Source of the DNA: Desulfovibrio sp. 86
Lineage (GTDB): Bacteria; Desulfobacterota; Desulfovibrionia; Desulfovibrionales; Desulfovibrionaceae
NCBI RefSeq assembly: GCF_902702915.1
Contig: NZ_LR738849.1
Span: 3,385,001 to 3,449,000 of the forward strand
Direction of reading: 5' to 3'
Length of the DNA stretch: 64,000 bases
Part shown: piece after piece, positions 35,433 to 47,075 of the stretch
Numbering within the stretch: the first letter of the stretch is position 1
How the letters are laid out: the number at the start of each line of letters is the position of its first letter
Made by a program: the position numbers and the translations under genes
Notes under the pieces: generated by a model
Told to the model about the DNA's origin: nothing
The model's input: the letters and a program-made list of their open reading frames with translations, nothing else
The model's database searches: none

Positions 35433-38400
35433 TTACACGTTGCCGTCAGCCAGAGCGGATTTGGCAACGAGTATGGTCATATTGTCGCTGGTAAAGGCAA
35501 TATAGTCGCCGGACATGCTGCCAGGGGTCTGGCTGGCGTTTTGGCTCCAGTCTGACGACAGCTCAATTTTTTCACCGTTCAAAACCACGCCGTGGCTCTC
35601 AAGGCCGGACACGCTGGTCAGGCCATTTCCGCCATCCGTCACAAATATTTCAACATTCTTAACGGGATTGGCAGCAGGGTTGGCAAACAGGCTGTCGAGC
35701 GTATCTTTGTCCGCGCCTATCATCATATCAATGCCGGTGCCGCCGTCCATAACGGTATTGCTGGCATTGAACACAAGCACATCGTTGCCGGCCCCGCCGT
35801 AGAGTTCGTTGCTTCCGGGGCCGCCATCAAGGTAGTCATTCCCGGCGCCGCCAAAGAGGGTGTCGTCGCCAAGACCGCCATAAAGCATGTCGTTGCCGTC
35901 GCCACCTGAAAGGATGTCATTGCCGGAACCGCCATGAAGGACGTCATCACCGCCGCCGCCAAAGATCACCTGCGGGCTGGTTGCGCTTTCATCACCAAAA
36001 GGCCCGCTTGCATGGCCGCCATTCAAATGCACTTCAACCTTGCCGGAATCGCTATTCGTCCAGACGCCGTCATTGACCTTGTACTGGAACTCGTCCTTCA
36101 CGTCCTCGCCATTAGCGTACATTGCGGCCAGCTTTTTCAGCACGGCCGTATCGTCGGACATCGTGTACTTGTACTCATACCCGTCGCCGGCGCTGTTGGT
36201 AATAAGTTCAAGTGTGCCAAATTCACCAGCTATTATAGTTGATGAACCGGAAACCGCGACCTCGGCGCCGTGGCTGTCGGTGAATACATAGCTGAGGTGG
36301 TCGCCGTCCTGGTCCTTGAAGGACAAGGGATTTGTGTCAAACTGGATCTCATTTCCAGCTGGGATAACGCCGCTAAGAATCACGGGCAGCGTCACATCGT
36401 GACCCTCAGGCGCATGGTTTGTACCCGCGTAGCGGATGGTCACATCGCCCGACGTATCACTGGCCCCATGCTGGTCTGTCACCTTCACCGAGAAATCAAA
36501 TTCTTTGTATTTATTGGAGGGAATGCTGCCTGCCTTGGAAGGATCGGGCTCAAAGGTGTACTTCCACTGTTTTTCGCCGTTGCTCGCCTGTTCATAGAGC
36601 AGCGTGAGCGTTCCTTCAGGAAGGTCGCATGTAAAGCGCGTGGAGTCGCTGGGATCCACCACAAGAGCATGCTCCGTTCCACCAACACTGATGGTGAGGG
36701 TATGCGTATCACCCTTGTCCGGATCTGTAACCGTGATGGTACTGTCCGCGCCATTCACGGTAATTACAGGCGCGTCATTAGCGCCTATAATGTCAATGAC
36801 GAGGCTTCCTGTCCCTTCAGCTCCATACGGGTCGCGCACAACAAGGTTAAAGGTGTCCTGGTCTGTCTTCCCTTCGCCCAGGGCCTTGATGGCGTTGGGG
36901 TTGGTTACCGTGTATTCATAGTACGTTTTGCCGCCGGCACCCGTGGTAAGCGTCAGCTTGCCATATTTGCCGTGCAGCTCGGTGACGTTCAGATCGCCAA
37001 GTAAGGGGTCATTCGTCCTGATGAAGACCTGCGTGGCATCGCCGTCAGCGTCAAGCGTAACAACTTCACCGGTAAGTGCCGTATATTTGTCGTCACTGCT
37101 TTGCGCAAAGTCAAAATCGTTCTTGTTCAGAGGATCGGCGGTGTAGTCAGGATGTTTATCACCAGTGAAATCAACAATGATGGGCGTGGTATTGGTGCCC
37201 ATGATATTGATGTTCAGGTCGGCCGTGGATTCATTGCCGTGCGTATCCTGAACCACAACGGTGCCGGGGATGTGAAGCTCTTCTCCGACGCCAAGTTTGG
37301 CGATGCCGTCAGGCTTGCCCTTGAAGGTATAGAGGCCTGTCTTGTCGTCAATACTCAGGGACCCCATTTCTACCGCGCCGGGGGTGGAGTTTGAGGTGAC
37401 CTCCCAGCCCGAGGCGGTTTTGATGGCGAATATTTTGACGTCAGTAGCGTTAGTGCCGCCATCCTTGATGCTGTACTTCAAGTGATCGTAGTCGGCCGCG
37501 TCCGTATCATAACCCTGGGCCTTGCCATGCACGGTATAGTCAGCGTCAGTGCCGCCCTGCTTTTCCTTGACGACAAGCAATGCGCCAGACCCGGCAGGGC
37601 CGGTTGCCGCAAGCGAGCCGTCCACGCCATAGAGGTAGAGCGTGGGCACATCGTCGGTGCCCTGAATGTCTACAGTGATTTCCTTGTAGGTGACGCCACC
37701 TTTGTCATCTCTGACGATGACCCTGAATTTTTCACTAATGGATTCAGGCTTCGAAGACGGGTCGTTGGGATCCGCCCCGTTCAGCGCCTGAACTTCCGGG
37801 TTGGCATTGTTCAGCTTGAAGTAATAGCTGCCGTCAGCGCCCATGACCAGAACACCGTACTTGCCAACTACCATGGACCCTTCGCCGCTGCCGTCAGCAT
37901 TGGCCACACTGTATAAAAGCTTATCTGCATCGCTTCCGGGGAAAGGCGTATCAGGGTCGGTTGCCGAAACCGTGTTTGTGTCGCTGATGACCTTACTATC
38001 CTCGGTGACGACAAGATCGTCAGCCGTGGTGATTATCGGGGCATCGTTTTTGGCATCCAGGCCGACATTAAGCGTGTGGTTCGTGCTTGCCTTGCCGTCG
38101 CTGATCTGGATGGTCACGGAATCCTCTACCTTCCCCCCCAAGTTGACATTTTGATAGGCGGGATCAAGCGTGTACGTATACTCGAAATGCGAGTTTCCGT
38201 TAACGACCGTCTTTGTAATGGTGTATACGCCATACTGGCCCTGAACCGTGTAGGTATCCGTGCCGGTGGACGTAACGCTGTCGCCCTTGAGGATAAGGTT
38301 CTGGCCTTCCACCATGTCGAGGTCTTTGGCCTCAAAGTTGCCGGTCGTGGTAGTATTGGTCCACGTGCCGCCAGGTTGCTGGGTCAGGCTGCCGTCGGAC

Positions 38401-40268
38401 GAACTCACCACAAAGGGCAGATCATTGGTGCCATTTACGGTGATCTCAATGACCTTTGAAGTGCCGTCTTTGTCGGTAACCGTGAATTTCTGCACGATAT
38501 GGTCTTCTTCGCGAAGCTTCTGCACGTCAGGATGGTCGTTATTTAGGGTGTAGGTATAACTGCCATCCGGCTTGAGAGTGATGGTGCCGTACTTGGTGAC
38601 AATCATATTGTCAGTGGCCCTGGTGCTTGTGTCTCCGCTATCAGAGGACGTAAAGCCCGTCAGCTTGAGGCCGGCATCATAGTAGTCGTCGCCGCCCACC
38701 TTGCCAGTAGCAGCATATTTAGCATCTTCCTTGACGGAGTTGTGCTGATTATCCAGACCCGTACCCGGGTGCGTACCGCCGCCTTCGCCCGGGTCGGGGT
38801 TGGGAACAGGGGTTCCCGAACCGCCACCGCCACCGTGGTCCGCATCAGGACCGGCAACCTTGATGACAAGCTTGATGGGTTCTTCAGACGTGGCATGGTG
38901 GGGGTCGCGCACATAGACATCAAAGATTTCTTCCGTAATGGCTTTAGAGTCTCCGGCGACAAGGTCTTTGTAGTTAGCGCCGTACTTGTCCAGAGTATAC
39001 TGGTACGAACCATCGCGCTGGATAATAAGCGTGCCGTATTTGCCGACAATCTCCTGCACCAGGTTGCCCTGGGCCTCTCCAGCGCCAGTTTCGCCATCAA
39101 CGGCAAAAAAGACGAGTCTGCTCTGATCGCCGTGGTCGACGTCCTTGACGATACTTTGCGATTGGAGCGAACCGTTTACCGTAAGATTCCCACCATTTGT
39201 CCTATCCCAATGGGCCATTTCGTCGCTGTCCACAACAACGGCATGGCCATCCCTCTGGTCAAACGTGAACTTGGAGGTGACGGTATTTCCGGTGAGACTG
39301 TTGGTGTAGGTCACAGAAACGCTGCCGGATGTTTCTGACGTCACCACCGGAGCGTCATTGGTGCCATTGATGGTGATCACCAGATTGTCTTTGGTCGTTT
39401 CGCCATCGTGATTTGTACCCGAACCGATTACGGTGACAGGCACGGTTATGACCACGGATTCTCCAATGGCAAGGTTGTTTATGGGCGCACCAAGGGCATC
39501 ACCGTCCTTGAGGGGTTCAAACGTGTACTTTCCATCGGGCCAGAGCGTGAGAGTGCCGTAGCCGTTGATGGTGTATACGGAGGAACCGTCGCTGCCAAGA
39601 GCAGGGCCACTGATGTCGCCGATGTTCGCACCGTCGTTTTCAGCCGCTGCGGGAAAACTCACAGTGGGTTTTTCATACGTATACTTATCAGAAACGTCTG
39701 AACCAGGCGTCGGCCTGTCTGACAAGTCCGGATCGTCCACGTGGAGTTGCCCATTGATCACAAAATCTGTATCAACTGGCCTTCCGTTGTTGGGGTGGTT
39801 CGCGCCAAGGTGGTGCACATGTCCGTGGCTGCTCGTGCCGTCATAATGCAGATAGTAGTAGGTCTCGCCGGGCAGGTCCGAGCCGTCCACGCCGTCTTCC
39901 TTGATACTGCCCTTATTGCCCTCAAGGGTGCCAGGATCGTCATTGCCGTTGATGGTGATGACGATGGGTTTTACTTCGGAGTACGCGCCGTTGGGGTCTT
40001 TTACGCGTACGTAAAAGGTGTCTTCTGCGGATTCGTTGTTGTTGAGCCAGGTGAGATCATCGGTACGGGTATAGGTAAACGCGCCCGTCTGCTGATTGAT
40101 TTCAAGAATGCCGAACTTGCCCTGGACAATAAAAGTGTCGCTTTTGAGGTCAAAATTGGCTTCATCGTTCAGATCATTACCGCGCAGAGCCGCGTTGGAA
40201 ACGGATTTTCCGGGCAGCAGGTTGACCAGCGAGAAAGTAAAGCCGTCCCCCGCAGATACAACTTCAGA
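35433..40268 (-). pseudogene. Giant VCBS/RTX adhesin, C-terminal fragment (gene split by IS)
   Basis: The 3' part of a giant surface-protein gene. It holds about a dozen VCBS/cadherin-like repeats of roughly 100-130 residues, each with an ATDPD-type turn, a YGTLTL..DGSYTYTL strand pair and an IxGTNDAP border. Near the C-terminus are RTX nonapeptides (GGSGND, GGDGND, GGAGND) that bind calcium, then a type I secretion tail. The frame is open from the IS end, but it has lost the native start; a GTG at 39890 is the first in-frame start. Joining it to the N-terminal part at the target duplication gives a continuous 2,817-residue protein. The matching ABC/MFP/OMP exporter is not in this window. Confidence 0.9.
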
Positions 40269-41481
40269 TGAAGTAGTCGCGATTTGATCTGACAGTTGTC
40301 CCTTGAAAAGCGAGGGGAACTCCGTTTTGATGGAAGTGTAAACGTACCATCAACCGGGCACAGCGCCCACGGAGTTTCCCCATGGAAAGTTTCAATCAAA
40401 ACGTCATCAAACACAAGACCGGACTTCTCAACCTTGCTGCCGAACTCGGCAATGTCTCCAGAGCCTGCCGCATCATGGGCTTTTCCAGAGATACCTTCTA
40501 CCGGTATCAAACAGCACGAGACGCCGGAGGCGTTGAAGCGCTGTTTGAGGTCAGCCGCAAAAAGCCCAACCTGAAAAATCGCGTGGAAGAGGCCACGGAA
40601 CTGGCGGTGTTGGATTTTGCGATAGCCTTCCCTGCTCATGGGCAAGTGCGGGCCAGCAACGAACTGCGCAAAACCGGCGTATTTGTGTCGCCGTCAGGGG
40701 TGCGTTCCATCTGGTTGCGCCATGACCTGGCCTCAATGAAGCAGCGCCTGAACGCCCTGGAGAAGAAGTCCGCTGAAGAGGGCATTGTGCTCACCGAAGC
40801 CCAGGTACAAGCTCTGGAGCGTAAAAAACACGACGATGAGGCTTGCGGCGAAATAGAAAGCCATCATCCCGGATATCTCGGCAGTCAGGACACATTTTAC
40901 GTCGGCACCATCAAGGGCGTCGGCCGTATTTATCAGCAAACCTTTGTGGATACCTACTCTAAGTGGGCGGCTGCCAAGCTCTACACTACCAAAACACCCA
41001 TCACCGGAGCCGACCTGCTCAATGACCGGGTTTTGCCATTCTTCACTTCAATGGAAATGGGCATTATCCGCATGCTGACGGACAGGGGCACAGAGTACTG
41101 CGGCAGACTGGAAACGCATGACTACCAGCTTTATCTGGGCATAAACAACATAGAACACACCAAGGCCAAGGCGCGGCATCCGCAGACAAACGGCATCTGC
41201 GAACGTTTCCACAAGACCATCCTGCACGAGTTTTACCAGGTTGCCTTCCGGCGGAAACTGTATAACTCTCTGGAGGAACTGCAGGCCGATCTGGATGTCT
41301 GGATGGAACATTACAACATCGAAAGGACACATCAAGGGAAAAAGTGTTGCGGCAGAACGCCATTGCAAACACTCCTTGACGGAAAACAGATCTGGAAGGA
41401 AAAGGTCGGACAACTCAACTAACCTGACAATCGGAACCATCAAAACGGAACCGACTGTCAGATCAAGTCTGAACTACTACA
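40269..41481 (+). mobile_element. IS481-family insertion sequence (1,213 bp) inside the adhesin gene
   Basis: The element starts TGAAGTAGT and ends in a sequence whose complement starts TGTAGTAGT. The terminal 27 bases are inverted repeats with 22 identities, sharing TTGATCTGACAG. It is flanked by CTTCAGA (40262-40268 and 41482-41488), a 7-bp target duplication. One transposase gene fills it on the plus strand, opposite to the host gene. Ends and duplication were identified by eye. Confidence 0.9.
40382..41422 (+). CDS. IS481-family transposase (DDE)
   Basis: The 346-residue transposase has an N-terminal helix-turn-helix (NVSRACRIMGFSRDTFYRYQ), a coiled middle section, and an rve integrase-core domain. 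The DDE triad is read as Asp in QTFVDTYSKWAAA, Asp in LTDRGTEYCG and Glu in NGICERFHKTIL. It appears intact, so the element may still be mobile. The ATG is preceded by GGAG. The gene ends 59 bp before the right end of the element. Confidence 0.93.
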   Translation: MESFNQNVIKHKTGLLNLAAELGNVSRACRIMGFSRDTFYRYQTARDAGGVEALFEVSRKKPNLKNRVEEATELAVLDFAIAFPAHGQVRASNELRKTGVFVSPSGVRSIWLRHDLASMKQRLNALEKKSAEEGIVLTEAQVQALERKKHDDEACGEIESHHPGYLGSQDTFYVGTIKGVGRIYQQTFVDTYSKWAAAKLYTTKTPITGADLLNDRVLPFFTSMEMGIIRMLTDRGTEYCGRLETHDYQLYLGINNIEHTKAKARHPQTNGICERFHKTILHEFYQVAFRRKLYNSLEELQADLDVWMEHYNIERTHQGKKCCGRTPLQTLLDGKQIWKEKVGQLN

Positions 41482-44400
41482 CTTCAGAATGCCATGTCTG
41501 GTCTGTATCGACATACGTGCCGGCATCCTCATAGTCTGTAATGGCAATTTGCCCCGTGAGAACCTTGCCGCCGATGTTCTTGTCGTAGTGTTCTTCCATG
41601 GACATATCAAGAGTGCCAATGTCAATGATGGGTCTGTCATTGGTGCCTTGCACTGTGACGTCGGCAGGTGTTGTGTTCACAGGCGGGCCTGTGATGACAT
41701 GATTGCTGTCGGTTTCATACACCCGCACTTCAAAGTCGTCAGTGAGCTTTTCGTTGAAGTTCAGCTTCTGCACATCGGGGTTATCGTTGTTGAGCTCGTA
41801 CGTATACTTGAAAGGGGGAGTGTCGTCGTGGTCTCCGTCCGCCTTGGTGCGCTCGATAATGAGCTTTCCGTATTTGAGCTCGATTTCGATGGAGTCCTTC
41901 CCGCTCATGAGCGTGTTGACATCATAAAGGCCGCCGTCGCCGTCTGCGATAACGTAGTGCATCTTGGCATCAGCGCCGGGATTGTTCAGGGCTTCCTGAT
42001 CGCTCTTGTCAACATCGTGGGCGTAGATTTTTCCGGTGGATTCGGGCTGTCCCTTTTCTTCGTTCTGGTACTGCGCCTTGTACACAGTGTCCTGACTGTC
42101 GGTAACCCGCACAAATCCGGCAGGCATGACACCTTGTTCCACAACGATGCCACGGCCGCCGGTAAGCCCGGTGCTGGTGGGATCATCACTGCCGACCACT
42201 TCAAAAATCAGCTGTTTTTCATCATACGCGCCAAACTGGTCACGGATGGTAAGGGTAAAGTCGTCCTGGCTGGTTTCATTTTTGCCCACAGCGGCGGCGC
42301 GTATGGGGTCTATCACATAGCGGTACGTGTAGGTGTCGTTGGTATGGTCACTACCTGAGGAGGTGCGCACAACATACAGGTCGCCGTACAATCCACTGAC
42401 CTTGATGGTGTTGTCGGACGTGCTGCTGGCCAGATCAATGCCCTGCCCGCCAGTTGCAGCGTTTTCTGCCTTGATGTCGAGGCCATTTTTCATGTCCAGC
42501 GCATCAACATCGTGGATGGTAAGCTTGCCCGTGGCCGTCTGGACAGTCTTGTCATCCTGGAAAATTCCGCCAATGTTGCCGGTCATGGCGGCATTGTCGT
42601 GCGTGATGGTGAGTTCGGGGACGTCGTTGGTGCCAACAATAGTTATGACAATCTTGCCATTGCCCACTGTGGTGGCTTGTCCGTCGCTTACCGTGGGCGA
42701 AAGAGTTATGATCTTTTGCTCGCCCTCGCTCAGTATGTCAGCGGGGCCGCCGGTGGCATTGTTGAGCGTGAATTTAAAAGTTCCATCGGCATTCATGCGC
42801 AGAGTGCCATAGTAATTGTCATTGCCGGGCGCCTGGTCGGTAACGGTGCCGTTGGCAAGATAGTAAACAGTGGTTGAACCGTCCGCAGCGGCGGCAATAG
42901 GCGTGCCGCTTGAATTGGCCATGCCATACGTCAGTTTGGCGTCATCGCCGAAGTCCACGTCATCAGCCTTGACATGACCGTCAAAGGTCAGTTTGTGCTG
43001 CTCATTGCGCGTGGCGTCGTCAGCCAGATTGGCGTCGCCGACATCCTTGGTGGGAGTTTTTTCCGCGATGTTGGGGAAGAGATCATTGTCATTGGGCGCG
43101 AACACGCCGCTTTCCTTAACAGTGCCCTTGCTGCCTTCGGTAAAGAAGGGCGCGTCATTGGCGCCGACGATCTGAAGCTTCAGTGGAATGTCGCTCCATG
43201 CGCCGAATTCGTCCTTAACAACGACTTCAACCTCCACGAGCATTGTGTCGCCCTCGTTCATGCCCTGGACGCAGGTGGAGCTGTTCTTAAGGGTAAAGGA
43301 GTAGGAAGCGCTGTTGGTAGTGATATTCAGCGTGCCGTAATAGTCTGTGGTGTTCAGCGCGTGAAAATCCGCTTCGGTGAGCAGAACATACCCATCAGCA
43401 CCATTGGGCACGACATAAAGCTTGCTGACCATCTCCTCCTGGCCAGAAGAGTCCGTCACCTTGAAGCCATAGCGCAATTGCGCGTCGTTGTCGTAGTCTG
43501 TGGCGGTTATGGAGCCTGTGACCTTGACGTTGTCGTTGGCGCCGCTGGCATCATTGTCCTTGCCGGATTCCTTGATGCTTTCCTGGTTCACGCCATTTTC
43601 GTCGGGCAGCATCTGGGCGTTGTTCCAGTGAGCGGCATTGTCGGTGAAAATCGGGCGGTCATTGGTGCCAATGATATTCACGTCAATGGTGTTGTCTCCG
43701 CCCACGGGGGTGCTGCCGTCACGCAGGTGGTCGACGTCATAGTCCTTCAGGCCATATTCGTCCTGCACGGAAGGCCTGAACTGCAAGTGCACTTCCTGGC
43801 CTTCAGCAAGAGCGTTGGTTCTGCCTCCGGCTTCAGTGCCGGTAAGGGTAAACGTATAGCTGCCTGATGAGGTATCGAGGCTGAGGTCGCCATATTCAGT
43901 ATGGTAGATGGTGATATTGGGGTTGCTGGAGTCAGTCTCAATGCCTGTGACTGTTACAGGCCGTGTCCCATCAACAAGGCCCACAACACTGCCAACAGCC
44001 ATGGCATTGCCAGAATTGTCGGCAATACCGTAGGTCAGCACGCTGTCGTGGTCAGGATCGCGCGCGATGATCTGGCCTTCAATGGTGGTTCTGTGCTGAT
44101 CCGGCCCGATGCCGCCAGCCTGGGTGGAGGCGTTTTCATTGGGGTCAAGCGCGTTGGTGGTGTCTTTTTGACCATAGCTGCCGGCAAACACACCGTCTTC
44201 TTTCAATATAACGTCATCAACCCTGATAATGTCGGGCGCGTCATTGGTGCCTTCAATGACCACATTGATGGGCTGCGTTATGCCGGTATTGATGCCGTCA
44301 GTAATGGAAACAACAATGCTGTCAGTGTGGATTTCGCCCTGTTTCAGCGAGTCCGCGTTGCCGTAGTCCTCGTTGTTCAGGGTGTAGGTATAATCGTAGG

Positions 44401-45106
44401 TCACATTTGAGCCAGCGTTGGAAGGCGTGATGGTAAATGTGCCGTAATCTGTGGTGATGGTGGTGGTGCCTACGGCATTAACGGCATAGCTCGTTCCGTT
44501 GATAATGACAGAGGCGCTGAGAGTGTCGCCATCAGGATCATTGGCCGTAAAGCTGCCGCTCATGGTGGCCACGCCAGCTTCGGGAACGAAATTGCCGGAA
44601 GGGTTTTTAACCCAGCCGGATTCCTTGAGCGAAAGGGTGATCAATTCGCCCTCGGTGTTCAGAGTCGGGGCTTGGTTGGCCAGCGGCGCACTCAAGAGGT
44701 TTTCAGAGGCGACAGTGTCAAGGGTAAAACCATAGTCAAGCCCGTCAAGATGGTCCAGGCCGCTTTGCAGGCTGCTGTCAACATATTCGCTGTAGTGGCT
44801 GTCGCGCCCAGCGGTGGCAGGGCCAGCCGCAGGCATGAGGTCCGGGCCCATTGCGGCAAAAAAGTCGGCGCTGCTGACGAGCTGACCGTCAACTTCGAAG
44901 CTGGGGGCAGTTTCCTTGGTATATTCTGTGTAGAAATTTTCGACACGGACGCTGGAGCCGTCGTCAAAGCGGAACAAAAGGTCATTGCCAGAGCGCTCAA
45001 GGGTTGCTTCGTCAGCAGGAAAACTCAAAGCAATCCGCGCATCGGGTTCAGCTGGCACAAGGGCCTGCTGCGAAGCCGCCGGACGGGTAATAGTAACAGT
45101 ACGCAT
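41477..45106 (-). pseudogene. Giant VCBS adhesin, N-terminal fragment (gene split by IS)
   Basis: The 5' part of the giant surface protein, 1,209 residues before a TAG contributed by the IS end. The first 150 residues are not VCBS: a short N-terminal region resembles the prefix of large type I-secreted adhesins (LERSGNDLLFRFDDGSSVRV). VCBS-like repeats follow with recurring IxGTNDAP borders. The fragment lacks the RTX and secretion tail and would not be exported by a type I system. GGAGG is 6 bases before the ATG at 45106; the frame continues upstream to 45262, but without a better start. Large adhesins of this type mediate surface attachment and biofilm formation. Confidence 0.9.
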
Positions 45107-45137
45107 GGATGCCTCCAATAAACTTTTTCGCGAACTG

Positions 45138-45168
45138 AAAAACAGCTCAAGCGAAAAGGCTAGCTGTT
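45138..45168 (-). promoter_or_regulatory. Terminator-like hairpin in the adhesin leader
   Basis: On the minus strand AACAGCT (45168-45162) and AGCTGTT (45147-45141) form a 7-bp stem followed by further Ts (five in all), about 35 bases before the adhesin start codon. Other small hairpins (TTCGCAC/GTGCGAA and TTGCCCGA/TCGGGCCAA) lie just upstream in the leader. A weak attenuator or a translation-control structure is possible. Confidence 0.35.
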
Positions 45169-45262
45169 CGCACAGAAATAGTGCGAAAGTTGGTTGCCCG
45201 AATCGGGCCAAAGTAGGGGATAAATAGGGAGCAGGCGGAACCTGCTCAAGGCTGGATGCCAA

Positions 45263-46387
45263 TTAAAGGGTGGCATCGCCTCGTGTTCGTCGTGTGTGCA
45301 TTGGCAGATTTGACGAACGCAGTGAAAAAACGTGGGCAGTAAATAGAAGTTATTATTAAAAGCTGGCTCAAATATACGCAGTTTATAGAGCTAGTCAAGG
45401 CATAGACTTCATTGTTTTGCCAATAGCCAATAGAAAAAACTGTGTGAAGAACCAATTTTTAATTATTATATTTAATGTGTTAAAAAAAGACTTCCGATAA
45501 ATTTAAAGAACGATTTTGTGTTAATGTAGTGCTGTTTTTTGTAAATTGCCAAATTAGAAAACTGAATTTTTTTAGAGTTCTAGAATACAGTTTATCATAA
45601 TAATGCATACAGATATATCATACGGATGTCATGACAGGCCGAAAAAAAATGTTCCTGAGAAAAAATATCAACTTACATCGAGATCGCGAACTGTAAAAAA
45701 TACTGGTGCGGTACTTTTTTTCTCGGGCAGAATGAATGAAAATATATGATAATCATCTGTAATAATTACAAATTAAAATTATTTTTGTTGGTGCAGTATC
45801 GAGTAACCAGTGGGGTGGCAGTGAAAGCAAAAAACTGCCCATTGTGACAAGGCAGCCATTAATAGCAACACGCTGGTTCACAGATATGCCGTTTTTGTTC
45901 TGGGCAGGTTTTCCTTGATGGTCGTTCACCAGCATTGGTGCCTGTTTCATAAATAATTACCCTTTGGCGGCAACGCTTCCTTGTTCGGTGATTTGTTATT
46001 TTTGTGTGAAAAATAGTTATGTTAGCAAAAGTCTGAGTTTCATTTTCTGGATAGGTTGTTGCCGCTGTATTGTTGGCCTGAGTGCGGCTTTCGTTGTTTC
46101 TGTTCAATAACATCCCACATTCTTTCTGTATTTTCCTATGAGTTGTGTATGTTATACTATTCACAATTTGTAGGTATAAAAGTGACTAAAATACTAGGTA
46201 TATTGATGAGAACACGTAAATGCACTTATGATCAATTTCATGAAAAAGTGTCAAGAAATTGCAAAAAAGGCGTGGATCGGGTCGTGACGTGGTGATGGGG
46301 CAATCGGCAGAGTAGCGGAATGCGGCTTTATGCTCCAGACGGACCCATCCCTCACACTTGAAAGCCAGCCTTGTGGGAGGTTCTGTT
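45263..46387. other. AT-rich 1.1-kb intergenic region upstream of the adhesin gene
   Basis: The stretch is much richer in A and T than its surroundings, with runs such as AAATTTAAAG and TTTAATTATTATATTTAATG around 45455-45500. Small frames (for example 45753-45950 minus, 65 codons) lack strong ribosome binding sites and recognisable domains. I see no convincing gene. It probably holds the promoter and regulatory sites of the adhesin gene; low GC also fits acquired DNA. Confidence 0.55.
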
Positions 46388-46594
46388 ATGGAAAGCTTAA
46401 AGAATACTTTGTCTGCTGCTATTGAATTTGGCGAGTGCGTTTTTGTCACTGAAAAAGAACGCGGAAATATCGGAATCATCCCCAGAGGCGTTACTACTGA
46501 CTGCGTTGTCTGCGATATTGTATCCGTTTCGCGTTCCTGCGATGCGCAAAAGAGAAGGGTAAAACTGGATCTTGGTGATATTCAGCTGGCTTAG
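46388..46594 (+). CDS. Small hypothetical protein (68 residues)
   Basis: The frame MESLKNTLSAAIEF... has GGGAGG at 46375-46380, 7 bases before the ATG, a clearly functional-looking ribosome binding site. The product is mixed charged/hydrophobic with four Cys (two of them in TDCVVCDI) and no signal peptide or membrane segment. I do not recognise it. An in-frame ATG at 46358 has no such site. A palindrome begins at the stop codon and may act as terminator. Confidence 0.6.
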   Translation: MESLKNTLSAAIEFGECVFVTEKERGNIGIIPRGVTTDCVVCDIVSVSRSCDAQKRRVKLDLGDIQLA

Positions 46595-46619
46595 AGCAAT
46601 TTTATTTTGAAATTGCTCT
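46593..46619. repeat. Palindrome AGAGCAATTT...GAAATTGCTCT
   Basis: Arms of 10 or more bases surround a short AT-rich loop at the stop of the small gene. A nearly identical perfect palindrome lies at 48539-48565. The pair defines a short intergenic palindromic repeat; here it may also stop transcription. Confidence 0.7.
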
Positions 46620-46765
46620 GGCGGATGCGGGAGCCGGCGTCCGCTGTAGAGGCGCAAGCGCAGCGTCAGCCGTTGCGACGCAGGAAGCTACGGATGCTTA
46701 AAGCGTTGTGACGCAGGAAACTACGCTTGAAGACAGCATGAGTTACCATACGTCTTGTTCTGTGT

Positions 46766-46938
46766 AATCGCTGTCGCCATTCGTCAGGCTCGCAGACGCG
46801 CCAACGACTGCCCCAAAGACAGTATGCGTAACGGCACTGCTTGTTCCATACAATCGCTGTCGCCATCCGTAGCGATGCTGTCCTGCCCCGTAAGGCGGTT
46901 CCCGCCAACGGTTCAGGCAAGCCCTTCGGGCAACGGCT
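46766..46938. repeat. Dispersed intergenic repeat, copy 2
   Basis: This copy closely matches 17082-17259 in the same orientation, with an identical core of about 80 bases. The copies differ by point changes, by TCCGCAGGAG against CCTTC near the 3' end, and completely in outer flanks. Just upstream (46671-46731) lie two related 28-base units sharing GACGCAGGAA and CTACG. No ribosome binding site is seen for the frames crossing it. Confidence 0.9.
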
Positions 46939-47033
46939 GATGCGAAGACAGCACCGCTATTTATTTGCGCGGTTACGTGCCGAAGCGGGCGTCTTGACAG
47001 CATTGAGATTTGTAGCGTGTCCATTGAGATTGA

Positions 47034-47075
47034 GCGTAACGCCCGGCCAGTGAAAATCCTGGTCGGGCGTTACGC
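47034..47075. terminator. Strong hairpin between dispersed repeat and IS200 element
   Basis: Arms GCGTAACGCCCGGCCAG and CTGGTCGGGCGTTACGC (17 bp, one G-U pair) enclose 8 bases. No T-run follows, so whether it terminates transcription is unclear. Confidence 0.4.

Noticed and set aside
39890-39892. Native start of a separate gene at the GTG within the adhesin
   Set aside because: The frame stays open upstream through VCBS-type sequence as far as the IS, and the pieces join in frame across the target duplication, so the GTG is internal to one large gene.
45107-45300. A cyclic-di-GMP riboswitch in the adhesin leader
   Set aside because: I looked for the GEMM core with its GNRA tetraloop receptor and conserved CGCAAAGC-like strand on the minus strand and did not find it; only simple hairpins are visible.
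45753-45950. A 65-codon minus-strand frame in the AT-rich gap
   Set aside because: The upstream sequence offers only a weak purine run, and a second overlapping frame is equally plausible; not enough support for a gene.
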